Below, in pieces: positions 1 through 9,006 of a stretch of 34,732 nt of DNA. Below the pieces are notes generated by a model, which did not search any database, was not told the DNA's origin, and was given only the letters and a program-made list of their open reading frames with translations. Position 1 is the first letter of the stretch. Each line of letters begins with the position of its first letter. The translations under genes were made by a program, and so were the position numbers. Origin of the DNA: Streptomyces sp. sk2.1 (GTDB lineage Bacteria > Actinomycetota > Actinomycetes > Streptomycetales > Streptomycetaceae); the NCBI RefSeq assembly GCF_008120935.1, contig NZ_RDBO01000089.1:22758-57489 (forward strand), written 5' to 3'.

Positions 1-1
1 G

Positions 2-1981
<1,980 letters not shown>

Positions 1982-2063
1982 CCCACCGCCAGGCACCGCG
2001 AGTCATCGGGCGGGTGGACCGGGGAGCGCCGGGATGTCGGTGCGGGGCCGTACCCTGCCCGCC

Positions 2064-2615
2064 ATGAGTGATGACAACGAATCGGTCTTCCCGGAACCCC
2101 CGCTCGCGGGCGACGAGGCCGCCACCCTCGTCGGTTCGCTGGAACGCCAGCGGGCCACCCTGGCATGGAAGTGCGGAGGACTGGACAAGGCCGGACTGAA
2201 CGCCACCCTCGGCCCGTCCGCGGTCACCCTGGGCGGACTGCTCAAGCACATGGCCCACGTCGAGGACACGCACTTCGCCCGGCTGCTGCTCGCGCGGAAA
2301 CCGGGAGCCCCGTGGGACACCGTGGACTGGGAGGCCCGGCCCGACTGGGACTGGACATCGGCCGCCGATGACACCCCCGAGGAACTGCTGACGCTGTGGC
2401 AGGAGGCCGTGGCCCGCTCCCGCGCCCTGGTCGCCCAGGCACTGGCCGACGGCGGCCCGGGAAGCCTGGGCCGGTACACCACGCCCGGCGGCGAGTCGCC
2501 CGGCGTGCGACGGATCCTGATCGACATGATCGAGGAGTACGCCCGGCACGTCGGCCACGCCGACCTCATCCGGGAGTCGGTGGACGGACTCGTCGGGGAG
2601 GACCCGCCGCGCTGA
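2064..2615 (+). CDS. DinB/MDMPI-fold protein (DUF664-like)
   Basis: This 183-residue protein has the DinB / mycothiol-dependent maleylpyruvate isomerase fold, a four-helix bundle that usually binds a divalent metal through three histidines. Candidate ligands are visible in LLKHMAHVEDTH near the first third and in YARHVGHADLIRE near the C-terminus, the usual spacing for the family. The ATG at 2064 gives MSDDNES and is preferred over the upstream extension, which has low-complexity Arg/Pro-rich composition. In actinomycetes many such proteins are thiol (mycothiol)-dependent S-transferases or detoxification enzymes; the substrate here is unknown. It lies 82 bases after the ATPase on the same strand and converges with the APC permease, so no operon partner indicates its job. 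Confidence 0.85.
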   Translation: MSDDNESVFPEPPLAGDEAATLVGSLERQRATLAWKCGGLDKAGLNATLGPSAVTLGGLLKHMAHVEDTHFARLLLARKPGAPWDTVDWEARPDWDWTSAADDTPEELLTLWQEAVARSRALVAQALADGGPGSLGRYTTPGGESPGVRRILIDMIEEYARHVGHADLIRESVDGLVGEDPPR

Positions 2616-2683
2616 CGACCGCGCCCGCCGGGCCGGTCGGCGCGAACGGCACGGCGGTCAACGACCCGTCCGCAGGGCCCCGT

Positions 2684-3946
2684 TCACCGGCGGGCGCGCC
2701 CGAGGGCCCCGCGCACGCCGTACGCCGCGGCCCCGGCCGCCAGCACCGCGACACCGGGGACGACCGACGCCGACGGCAGCGCGAAGGCGAGCAGCAGACA
2801 GCCCGCCAGACCGATGACGGGCACGGCGCGGGGCGGCCGGCCCTCATCGGGGCCGAGCGTCCAGGCGGCCGCGTTGGCGACGGCGTAGTACACGAGGACG
2901 CCGAAGGACGAGAAGCCGATCGCTCCCCGGACGTCCGCGGTGGCGGCGACGACGGCCACCACGGCACCCACGACGAGCTCCGCCCGGTGAGGGACGGCGA
3001 AGCGCGGGTGCACCGCGGCCAGGACGTGCGGCAGATGACGGTCACGGGCCATGGCCAGGACGGTGCGTGAGACACCCAGGACGAGCGCGAGCAGCGAGCC
3101 GAGCGCGGCGACGGCCGCACCGGCCCGGACCACGGGCACCAGACCGGGCACCCCCGCAGCGCGCGCGGCCTCGGCCAGCGGCGCCGGGGAATGGGCGAGG
3201 CGGTCGGGGCCCAGGACGGCGAGCAGGGTGACGGCGACGGCGGCGTAGACGAACAGGGCGATGCCCAGCGCGAGGGGGATCGCCCGGGGGATGGTGCGCC
3301 GCGGGTCGCGGACCTCCTCCCCGAGCGTGGCGATCCGCGCGTAGCCCGCGAACGCGAAGAACAGCAGCCCGGCCGCCCGGAGCACACCCCCGACGGTGGC
3401 GTCCGCACCGACGGCCAGGCGCCCGGCGTCCGCGGTGCCGCTGCCGAGCCCGGCGGCGACCACCGCCGCGAGGACGGCGAGGACGAAGGCGACGACCACC
3501 CGGGTCAGCCGGGCGGACCTGTGCACACCGACGCAGTTGAGGGCGGTCAGCGCCACCACCGCGGCGACGGCCACCTCGTGCTCCCGGCCGGGCCACACGT
3601 AGGAGCCGACGACCAGTGACATCGCCGCGCAGGAAGCCGTCTTGCCGACAACGAAGCCCCAGCCGGCGAGGTGGCCCCAGAAGTCGCCCAGACGCTCCCT
3701 CCCGTACACATAGGTGCCGCCGGACTCCGGGTGGCGGGCGGCCAGCCGAGCGGAGGACGTCGCGTTGCAATAGGCCACCACCGCCGCCAGGCCCAGGCCG
3801 ATCAGCAGACCCGACCCGGCCGCGCCCGCGGCGGGCGCCGGCGCGACGAAGACGCCCGCCCCGATCATCGAGCCCAGGCCGATCACCACGGCGTCGAACA
3901 CGCCCAGACGGCGCCTCAACCCGCCTGTTCCCGCCGATGCGTTCAT
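2684..3946 (-). CDS. APC-superfamily amino acid permease
   Basis: This is a 420-residue inner-membrane amino acid/polyamine/organocation transporter. The N-terminus carries the TM1 signature GLGSMIGAGVF of the APC family, whose unwound glycines contact the substrate amine. About 12 hydrophobic segments follow, and the cytoplasmic motif SGGTYVYGRERLG lies between TM2 and TM3. The start is placed at the ATG giving MNASAG, with a GGAG-type ribosome-binding site just upstream on the minus strand (GGGAGTGGAGCG). The open frame extends further upstream but reads as low-complexity Arg/Pro sequence. It converges with the DinB-fold gene and diverges from the DUF6153-like gene. The substrate cannot be told from the sequence. 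Confidence 0.9.
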   Translation of the reverse strand: MNASAGTGGLRRRLGVFDAVVIGLGSMIGAGVFVAPAPAAGAAGSGLLIGLGLAAVVAYCNATSSARLAARHPESGGTYVYGRERLGDFWGHLAGWGFVVGKTASCAAMSLVVGSYVWPGREHEVAVAAVVALTALNCVGVHRSARLTRVVVAFVLAVLAAVVAAGLGSGTADAGRLAVGADATVGGVLRAAGLLFFAFAGYARIATLGEEVRDPRRTIPRAIPLALGIALFVYAAVAVTLLAVLGPDRLAHSPAPLAEAARAAGVPGLVPVVRAGAAVAALGSLLALVLGVSRTVLAMARDRHLPHVLAAVHPRFAVPHRAELVVGAVVAVVAATADVRGAIGFSSFGVLVYYAVANAAAWTLGPDEGRPPRAVPVIGLAGCLLLAFALPSASVVPGVAVLAAGAAAYGVRGALGRARR

Positions 3947-4128
3947 CGCTCCACTCCCTGTCGGCCACTCCGTGCAGGAGGTCCGCGGACGGCCGGGGCG
4001 CCCGATCCGGGGGCACGGTAGCCGAACAAGGTGTCCGGCAGGGGGCGCGGTGGGACGGACAAACCCGGTGGGGGTATCGTCGGGGCTCGTACCGCAGGAC
4101 CCGTACGACCGAGGAGTTCGAGGCAGCC

Positions 4129-4560
4129 GTGGATCGCGGACCGGCGCGCGCACCGGGAGTGTCCCGGCTGCTCGTGCTGTGCGCCGTCCTGTGCGGGCTG
4201 TTCCTCATGCACGGCGCCCCGGTCGGCGCGGCCGGGGGCTGCCACGACGCGATGACGACGGCCCCGGAGCCGTCCGGGCCGCTGCCCGCCGCGCTCATGG
4301 AGATGGCCGGTCACGCCGCCGCGCAGCACGGGGACGGCCCCGTCCGGGCGGCCGAGGACCTGTCCTCGGCGAGTGGCGAGTCGTGCGTGTTCACCCAGGC
4401 CCGCGACCGGGTGCTGCCGCTGCTCCTCGCGCTGGGCCTGGTGGTCCTGGCGGCCCGGGGTGTCACCGGGCGCCGTGCGGCCGTGCGCGGGCCGAAGCGA
4501 CGGGGGCCGCCGTTCGGTGGCAGGGAGCTGCTGCTCCAGGTGTGCGTCGCGCGGACGTGA
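4129..4560 (+). CDS. Small exported/membrane protein, DUF6153-like
   Basis: This 143-residue protein has an N-terminal hydrophobic segment (LLVLCAVLCGLFLMHG) that looks like a signal anchor. The middle is rich in His, Met and Cys (GCHDAM, MEMAGHAAAQH, GESCVF). A second hydrophobic helix (VLPLLLALGLVVLAARG) and a basic tail ending GRELLLQVCVART follow. This arrangement matches the small Streptomyces DUF6153 family, which is often encoded next to DUF305 lipoproteins, as here (101 bases upstream of one). A GTG start at 4129 with GAGG just before it is preferred. The frame is open further left but lies antisense to the permease promoter region. The function is not known. The His/Met/Cys content and partner suggest a periplasmic metal (copper?) role, which is inference. 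Confidence 0.65.
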   Translation: MDRGPARAPGVSRLLVLCAVLCGLFLMHGAPVGAAGGCHDAMTTAPEPSGPLPAALMEMAGHAAAQHGDGPVRAAEDLSSASGESCVFTQARDRVLPLLLALGLVVLAARGVTGRRAAVRGPKRRGPPFGGRELLLQVCVART

Positions 4561-4661
4561 CGGGGCCCGCCGGTTCGGGCCCACCGCGGCCGGACCGGTC
4601 GGACGACCCCATCCGTTCCGCGTGCCACCGACGTGGCGCGTCCACCTGGAAAGAACCCAGC

Positions 4662-5333
4662 ATGCGCGTTTCCCCGCCCACCGCCGCCCGTCGCCGTCGC
4701 GCACTCGCGACCGCCGGTACCGTCGCCGCCCTCGCCCTGGCGCTCACGGCGTGCGGCTCCTCCGACGACACGAAGTCCGACGGCTCGTCCATGCCCGGCA
4801 TGGACCACGGCTCCGGCAGCGCCTCCGCACCGGCCGCCGGGGGCGGTGCGTTCAACGACGCGGACGTGAAGTTCGCGCAGGAGATGATCCCGCACCACCA
4901 GCAGGCCATCGAGATGGCGGAGTTGGCCGACGGCCGCGCCGCCGACGCCGAGATCAAGAAGCTGGCCACCGCGATCGAGAAGGCCCAGGACCCCGAGATC
5001 AACACGATGAAGGGCTGGCTGAAGTCGTGGGGCAAGCCGCTGCCGGAAGCCCCGATGGGTGACATGCCCGGAATGGATCACGGCTCGGACGGTGCGGGAA
5101 TGCCCGGAATGATGTCCGACAAGGACATGGACGATCTGAAGGCCGCCAAGGGCAAGGACTTCGACAAGAAGTTCGCCCAGCTCATGATCGCCCACCACCA
5201 GGGCGCGGTCACCATGGCCGAGGACGAGCGGAAGAAGGGCGACAACGCCGAGGCGAAGAAGCTCGCCGAGGCCGTCGTGACGGCCCAGACCGCCGAGATC
5301 GAGCAGATGAACAGGATCCTCGAAAGGCTCTGA
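4662..5333 (+). CDS. DUF305-domain lipoprotein with Met/His repeats
   Basis: This is a 223-residue exported lipoprotein. An arginine-rich n-region and hydrophobic stretch end in the lipobox L-T-A-C31. Two ferritin-like DUF305 units follow, each with a paired histidine: H78-H79 in MIPHHQQAIEMA and H178-H179 in MIAHHQGAVTMA, exactly 100 residues apart. Between lipobox and domains, and in the linker, are copies of MPGMDHG and a related MPGMMS, the Met/His pattern seen in periplasmic copper-binding proteins. The ATG at 4662 follows GGAAAG at a suitable spacing. It probably forms a unit with the upstream DUF6153-like gene and ends in a strong terminator. DUF305 proteins are widespread in actinomycetes with unclear function. 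Metal storage or resistance is inference. Confidence 0.9.
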   Translation: MRVSPPTAARRRRALATAGTVAALALALTACGSSDDTKSDGSSMPGMDHGSGSASAPAAGGGAFNDADVKFAQEMIPHHQQAIEMAELADGRAADAEIKKLATAIEKAQDPEINTMKGWLKSWGKPLPEAPMGDMPGMDHGSDGAGMPGMMSDKDMDDLKAAKGKDFDKKFAQLMIAHHQGAVTMAEDERKKGDNAEAKKLAEAVVTAQTAEIEQMNRILERL

Positions 5334-5341
5334 TCCCGAAA

Positions 5342-5374
5342 GGAGTGCGGCCCCGCCGAGCGGGGCCGCACTCC
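5342..5374 (+). terminator. Strong hairpin terminator after the DUF305 gene
   Basis: A perfect inverted repeat begins 8 bases after the stop codon. GGAGTGCGGCCCCGC (5342-5356) pairs with GCGGGGCCGCACTCC (5360-5374), a 15-bp stem with a 3-base loop. No U-tract follows, as is common in Streptomyces. It separates the metal-related pair from the long leader of the SLT-fold gene. Confidence 0.85.
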
Positions 5375-5520
5375 CCGGATTCCTCGTCGGGATTCCTCAT
5401 CCGGGCGAGAGGAACGCAAGCCCGCAGGTGTTCTGCCCCGTTTCGCCCGCCGGGCAATAAGGTGCCCAATGCACCTTTTGTCGCTGTTTGCTGACATTTG
5501 AAATGCCTCTTTTGTGACCA

Positions 5521-5536
5521 TGTGGCGCGCATCACG
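5521..5536. promoter_or_regulatory. Possible Crp operator (TGTGG-N6-TCACG)
   Basis: TGTGGCGCGCATCACG matches the Crp/FNR palindrome TGTGA-N6-TCACA at 8 of the 10 conserved positions with the correct spacing. A second dyad, CATCACG (5530-5536) and CGTGATG (5546-5552), overlaps its right half. It lies about 180 bases upstream of the c-di-AMP riboswitch. In Streptomyces coelicolor and Mycobacterium, Crp is known to act on rpf genes, so the location is sensible. A single degenerate site can arise by chance in GC-rich DNA, so this is a candidate only. Confidence 0.35.
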
Positions 5537-5697
5537 TCCGGCGCCCGTGATGTCGCCCCGCGCGGACCGGTTCCCTTTTCCCGCAAGGGAATGTGGTCTC
5601 TCGGTGTGAAGTGCGTTACTGAATTCCTCGTCATTCGATCTTGTGAATGAATTGTGTGCGGAATTCGGGGTCTTGTTCCTTTCGGTGTTTCTCGCCT

Positions 5698-5891
5698 ACG
5701 GTCACCGTCAATCCGGACGGAACGCCGAATCCTGCCGCTGTCCGGCAATCCGACTCACTCGTGCACGGCAGGAACGGGGGACCCAGGCAAGCCGCCGGTC
5801 CGGTATCCGGAACGGCTCGGGGTGAAGCCGCATTCATGTGCGGCCGGGCATCTCCAGCCCGAACCCGACAGCTCACCCCGTAGGCGGCGGA
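5698..5891 (+). ncRNA. ydaO/yuaA-type cyclic-di-AMP riboswitch
   Basis: The leader of the SLT-fold gene contains the conserved blocks of the ydaO c-di-AMP riboswitch in order. CGCCGAATCCTGCCG is at 5723-5737, GGAACGGGGGACCCA at 5771-5785, GGGGTGAA at 5819-5826 and GACAGCTCACCCCGTAGGC at 5866-5884, ending directly before the ribosome-binding site GGAGAGG. In actinomycetes this class precedes rpf and other cell-wall-hydrolase genes and lowers their expression when c-di-AMP is high. The exact 5' boundary is uncertain. The element was recognised from its sequence blocks; no covariance search was run. Confidence 0.88.
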
Positions 5892-5903
5892 GAGGAATTC
5901 ACC

Positions 5904-6395
5904 ATGCTCGCAAAGGGCGCGTACCGTCGTCGCAGGCCCGTCCCGCCGGTCCGGGGCCTCATCGCCGTGGGCACGGGCGTGGCCGCCCTCGTGCTCCCGC
6001 TGGCCGTCGCCGGAACGGCTTCGGCGACACCGGCGCAGTCCACCGGCGTCGTCGCCGCGCAGTCCGCGGCGTACACGAACGACCTGGACGGCTGGATCAA
6101 GGAGTCGCTGGCCGTCATGGCCCAGCACGGCATCCCCGGCAGCTACGAGGGCATCCACCGCAACATCATGCGCGAGTCCTCCGGCAACCCCCGGGCCATC
6201 AACAACTGGGACTCCAACGCCGCCGCGGGCACGCCCTCCAAGGGGCTTCTCCAGATCATCGACCCCACGTTCCGCGCCTACCACGTGCCCGGTACGTCGA
6301 TGGACAGCTACGACCCGGTCGCCAACATCACGGCGGCGTGCAACTACGCCGCCGCCAGGTACGGCTCCATCGACAACGTCAACGGGGCCTACTGA
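5904..6395 (+). CDS. Secreted SLT-domain (lytic-transglycosylase-like) protein
   Basis: This 163-residue secreted protein probably cleaves peptidoglycan glycan strands. An Arg-rich n-region, a hydrophobic core and an ASA|TPAQ cleavage site (after about residue 41) form a signal peptide. The rest is a goose-lysozyme/SLT-like fold. The likely catalytic glutamate is E91 in NIMRESSGNPRAIN, followed by the typical SKGLLQIIDPTF and the closing NITAACNYAAARYGS. There is no LysM or other cell-wall-binding domain, so it is a minimal catalytic domain. The ATG at 5904 follows GGAGAGG at a good distance. The c-di-AMP riboswitch immediately upstream says expression is coupled to wall or osmotic state, as for rpf genes. 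It converges with the FAD monooxygenase only 12 bases away. Confidence 0.9.
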   Translation: MLAKGAYRRRRPVPPVRGLIAVGTGVAALVLPLAVAGTASATPAQSTGVVAAQSAAYTNDLDGWIKESLAVMAQHGIPGSYEGIHRNIMRESSGNPRAINNWDSNAAAGTPSKGLLQIIDPTFRAYHVPGTSMDSYDPVANITAACNYAAARYGSIDNVNGAY

Positions 6396-6407
6396 CGTAC
6401 CGCGCGG

Positions 6408-7565
6408 TCAGTCCGGCCGCGGAGGCGTCCAGTCGGCGTGCCGCAGGACGGCACGGACGGTGACCCGCGACGGTGCCAGCCGCAGCGCCGCGTCGCGCAG
6501 CGCGACCGCCACCGGATGCGACAGCTGCTGCCCCATCCGGCCGGCCCGACGAGCCGCCCTCGCGACCGACTGGCTGCGGGGGCGGCGCTCGGCGTCGTAG
6601 CGGCGGAGCGCCGATTCCACGGAAGGTCCGGTGCGGAGCGCGGCGGCCAGCGACACCGCGTCCTCCAGTGCCTGGCAGGCACCCTGGCCGAGGTTCGGGG
6701 TCATCGCGTGGGCGGCGTCGCCGAGAAGAGCGACCCGCCCGACCGCGTAGGAGGGCAGCGGGGTGACCAGCTCGTTGACGTCGTGGTGCAGCACGGCGCC
6801 GGGCCGGGTCGCCGCCAGCAGGGCCGGAACGGGGTCGTGCCAGTCGCCGAACCGGCGGCGGACCTCGGCGAGCGGGTCCCGATGGCGCACCCCGGCGGGT
6901 GAGTTGAACACCGCGTGCCACTCGGCCCGGCCGTCCGCGAACACGATGTGACCGAACTCGGCCCCCCGGCCCCAGGTCAGCTCGAAGTCGGTGCTCAGTT
7001 CCACCGGCGACTCCGTGATGGCGCGCAGCACCGTCGAACCGCTGTGGACCGGGCCGGGGTGCTCGGGGAAGAGCCGTGCGCGCAAGCGGCTGTTCACGCC
7101 GTCGGCGGCCACGACCAGATCCGCGTCGAGAACGGTGTCGCCCGCGGCGAGTCGCACCCGGGAGGCGTCGGAGCGGTCGACGGAGGTCACCTCGGCCCCG
7201 GTGACCAGGGACCCGGCGGGCAGTGCCGCGCGCAGCAGCCGGTGCAGCACGGCCCGCGGAATGCCCATGATCGGGGTGCCCAGCTCGCGCTCCAGTGCCG
7301 CCCCGTCCATGCGCGCCAGCAGGCGTCCGTCCGGGGCGCGGGTGCCGCCGGTGTACTGGGGCCGGGCGGCCGCGCGCACCGCGGCCCCGACACCGAGGGC
7401 GTCCAGTGCGCGGATGCCGTTCGCGTGCAGGGAGATGCCCGCGCCCGCGTCGTCCGGTCCGGTGCCGCGTTCGAGGACGGTCGTCTCCCAGCCGGCACGG
7501 CGCAGCCCGATCGCGGCGGCCAGTCCGCCGATGCCCCCACCGACCACCACCGCGCTGCCGCCCAT
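6408..7565 (-). CDS. FAD-dependent monooxygenase (PHBH fold)
   Basis: This is a 385-residue class A flavoprotein monooxygenase that would hydroxylate an aromatic or polyketide-like substrate with NAD(P)H and O2. The Rossmann FAD motif GGGIGG is at residues 9-14, the DG motif at D155 (VVAADGVNSRLRARLF), and the GD motif at D283 (LLGDAAHAMTPNLGQGACQ), all canonical. The ATG at 7565 giving MGGSAVVVG has GAAGAGGGGG upstream. The gene diverges from a TetR repressor, and the 96-base gap holds two TCTACA-TGTAGA palindromes, so it is very probably the repressor's target. That arrangement is typical of drug or xenobiotic inactivation systems (TetX-like, RdmE-like). The substrate is not determinable. 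Confidence 0.92.
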   Translation of the reverse strand: MGGSAVVVGGGIGGLAAAIGLRRAGWETTVLERGTGPDDAGAGISLHANGIRALDALGVGAAVRAAARPQYTGGTRAPDGRLLARMDGAALERELGTPIMGIPRAVLHRLLRAALPAGSLVTGAEVTSVDRSDASRVRLAAGDTVLDADLVVAADGVNSRLRARLFPEHPGPVHSGSTVLRAITESPVELSTDFELTWGRGAEFGHIVFADGRAEWHAVFNSPAGVRHRDPLAEVRRRFGDWHDPVPALLAATRPGAVLHHDVNELVTPLPSYAVGRVALLGDAAHAMTPNLGQGACQALEDAVSLAAALRTGPSVESALRRYDAERRPRSQSVARAARRAGRMGQQLSHPVAVALRDAALRLAPSRVTVRAVLRHADWTPPRPD

Positions 7566-7605
7566 GCCGCCCCCTCTTCCGTGCCGTACCGCCACGCCCT
7601 CGGGC

Positions 7606-7621
7606 TTCTACAGCTGTAGAA
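7606..7621. promoter_or_regulatory. TetR operator 1 (perfect 16-bp palindrome)
   Basis: TTCTACAGCTGTAGAA is a perfect palindrome in the divergent gap between the monooxygenase and the TetR gene, 40 bases before the monooxygenase start. TACA-TGTA half-sites are typical of TetR-family operators. A near-identical copy lies 32 bases to the right. Confidence 0.75.
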
Positions 7622-7639
7622 GGAGAGTACTACGCCACC

Positions 7640-7653
7640 TCTACAGGTGTAGA
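7640..7653. promoter_or_regulatory. TetR operator 2 (near-perfect 14-bp palindrome)
   Basis: TCTACAGGTGTAGA repeats operator 1 except for the two central bases, and ends 8 bases before the TetR start codon. It abuts the ribosome-binding region (AGAAAGAGGGG), so occupancy would block the repressor's own expression. Two sites suggest repression of both divergent genes. Confidence 0.75.
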
Positions 7654-7661
7654 AAGAGGGG

Positions 7662-8252
7662 ATGAGTACCGATCGACGCACCGTTCTCGCCGACGCGGCC
7701 ATCGAGGTGCTGGCCGACGAGGGGATGCGCGGACTGACCCACCGGGCCGTGGACCGGGCGGCGGACCTGCCCCCGGGCACCACCTCGGCCTACTTCCGCA
7801 CCCGCCGGGCCCTGCTCACCGGGCTCGTCCGGCGGCTCGTCGAACGGGACCAGGCGGAGCTGCGGGCGGCGGGGGAGCGGACCCCGGCGCCGCGGACCCC
7901 CGGCGAACTCGCGGACGGGCTCGCCGCGTTCGTCGCGGGACGGCTCACCGGGGAGGGGCGGCGGCGGTCGCTCGCCCGCTACGCGTGCGCGGTCGAGAGC
8001 GTGCGCCATCCGGAACTGCGCGAGATCCTCGTACCGCGCCGGAACGCGGCCCGGGAGATCGTGCGGGAGTTCCTGGACGCACGGGGCGTGGCGGACGCCG
8101 AGGGGCGCACCCTCACCCTGCTGGCCTGCGTGGACGGGCTGGTCTTCGACCGGCTGGTGAGCGGTGGCGGCGTGCCGGGGGACGAGATCGCGGGACTGGT
8201 CGCCGCGGCGCTGCGGGAGCCCGGAGCGGGCGGTGAATCTCCGGCCCCGTGA
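7662..8252 (+). CDS. TetR-family transcriptional repressor
   Basis: This 196-residue regulator has the TetR N-terminal helix-turn-helix at about residues 7-50: VLADAAIEVLADEG, then GLTHRAVDRAADLPPGTTSAYF with the usual Tyr-Phe at the end of the recognition helix. The all-helical ligand-binding domain follows. The ATG at 7662 has AGAGGGG directly before it. It diverges from the FAD monooxygenase across two palindromic operators, so it most likely represses both itself and that enzyme and is released by the enzyme's substrate or a related drug. The ligand is unknown. Confidence 0.93.
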   Translation: MSTDRRTVLADAAIEVLADEGMRGLTHRAVDRAADLPPGTTSAYFRTRRALLTGLVRRLVERDQAELRAAGERTPAPRTPGELADGLAAFVAGRLTGEGRRRSLARYACAVESVRHPELREILVPRRNAAREIVREFLDARGVADAEGRTLTLLACVDGLVFDRLVSGGGVPGDEIAGLVAAALREPGAGGESPAP

Positions 8253-8353
8253 ACGGTGTACGGCGATCGCGCCGACGCGTCCGTCCTGGGCCGGTCCGGG
8301 GCGGCGCGCCCGCGGGCGGCCCCGGAGGCGTTGCGCGACCGACCCCGGAGGCG

Positions 8354-8656
8354 CTACGCGACCGGCCCGGGTTCCCTGCCCGGTGACGCGGGGACGGTCG
8401 CCGCCCCGCCCTCCCGGACCGCCCGCACCGCCGTCTCGTGGAGGTGCCGGCTGTCCTCCTCCGAACAGCACGGCACGGGGCTGCCCGACATGGTGAACCA
8501 GTCGATCGCGCCGGTGTACTGCACGGTGATCTGGGCGGTGTCGTCCGCCCAGGTCGTATGAACGGTCAGGTCCCCCGACAGGACACCGACCTCGTCCGTG
8601 AGCACACCACCGCGCCCGGAGAACACACTGCGAGTCGTCCATGACGCCCAAGCCAT
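8354..8656 (-). CDS. Hypothetical small protein
   Basis: This is a 100-residue protein of unknown function. I do not recognise a named family. The core VLTDEVGVLSGDLTVHTTWADD and ITVQYTGAIDWFTMSGSPVPCCSEEDSRHLHETAVRAV reads like a folded beta-alpha domain, with acidic, aromatic and hydrophobic patterning unlike the low-complexity frames around it. That pattern is why I call it coding. The start at 8656 (MAWASW) has GGAG very close to it. A GTG further in, giving VFSGRGG, is an alternative. It converges with the TetR gene; no operon partner is seen. Confidence 0.6.
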   Translation of the reverse strand: MAWASWTTRSVFSGRGGVLTDEVGVLSGDLTVHTTWADDTAQITVQYTGAIDWFTMSGSPVPCCSEEDSRHLHETAVRAVREGGAATVPASPGREPGPVA

Positions 8657-9006
8657 GACTCCAGGCTGGCACCAAGACGGCCGATGCGCGACCCGCGGCC
8701 GTCGCGCCCCGCGTCCCCGGCCGGCCGTGCCACGCCTTCCGGCATTCGGATACGGGCGAAACATTCCTCCGGGGACGGCTGCGGTTCCCGTACCCGCCGA
8801 CCCCCGGGAAAAGAAGCGCTGTTAGCGCAAAAACGTCGGATCGGTGCTCCAAAACAACGAATTCCGAAGGTGAACAGCTCTTGACCTACGGAACTCGTCG
8901 AGATTGCATGTCGCGCTGGGAGCGCCGAAACCACTCATCACGTCCTCGTCTGGAGGCGATACCGCTCCCGCGCTCGAACACCATCACTGTTGATCGGAAC
9001 CGCACG
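8657..9006. other. Intergenic region between the hypothetical gene and the APC permease
   Basis: This 350-base gap contains no convincing gene. It holds a small hairpin followed by an A-run, GCGCT-GTT-AGCGC (8816-8828), and a TTGACC hexamer at 8881-8886 that could be a -35 box. The matching -10 (TTGCAT, 8904-8909) is poor. If this promoter is used, the permease mRNA has a leader of roughly 90 bases. Confidence 0.4.
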
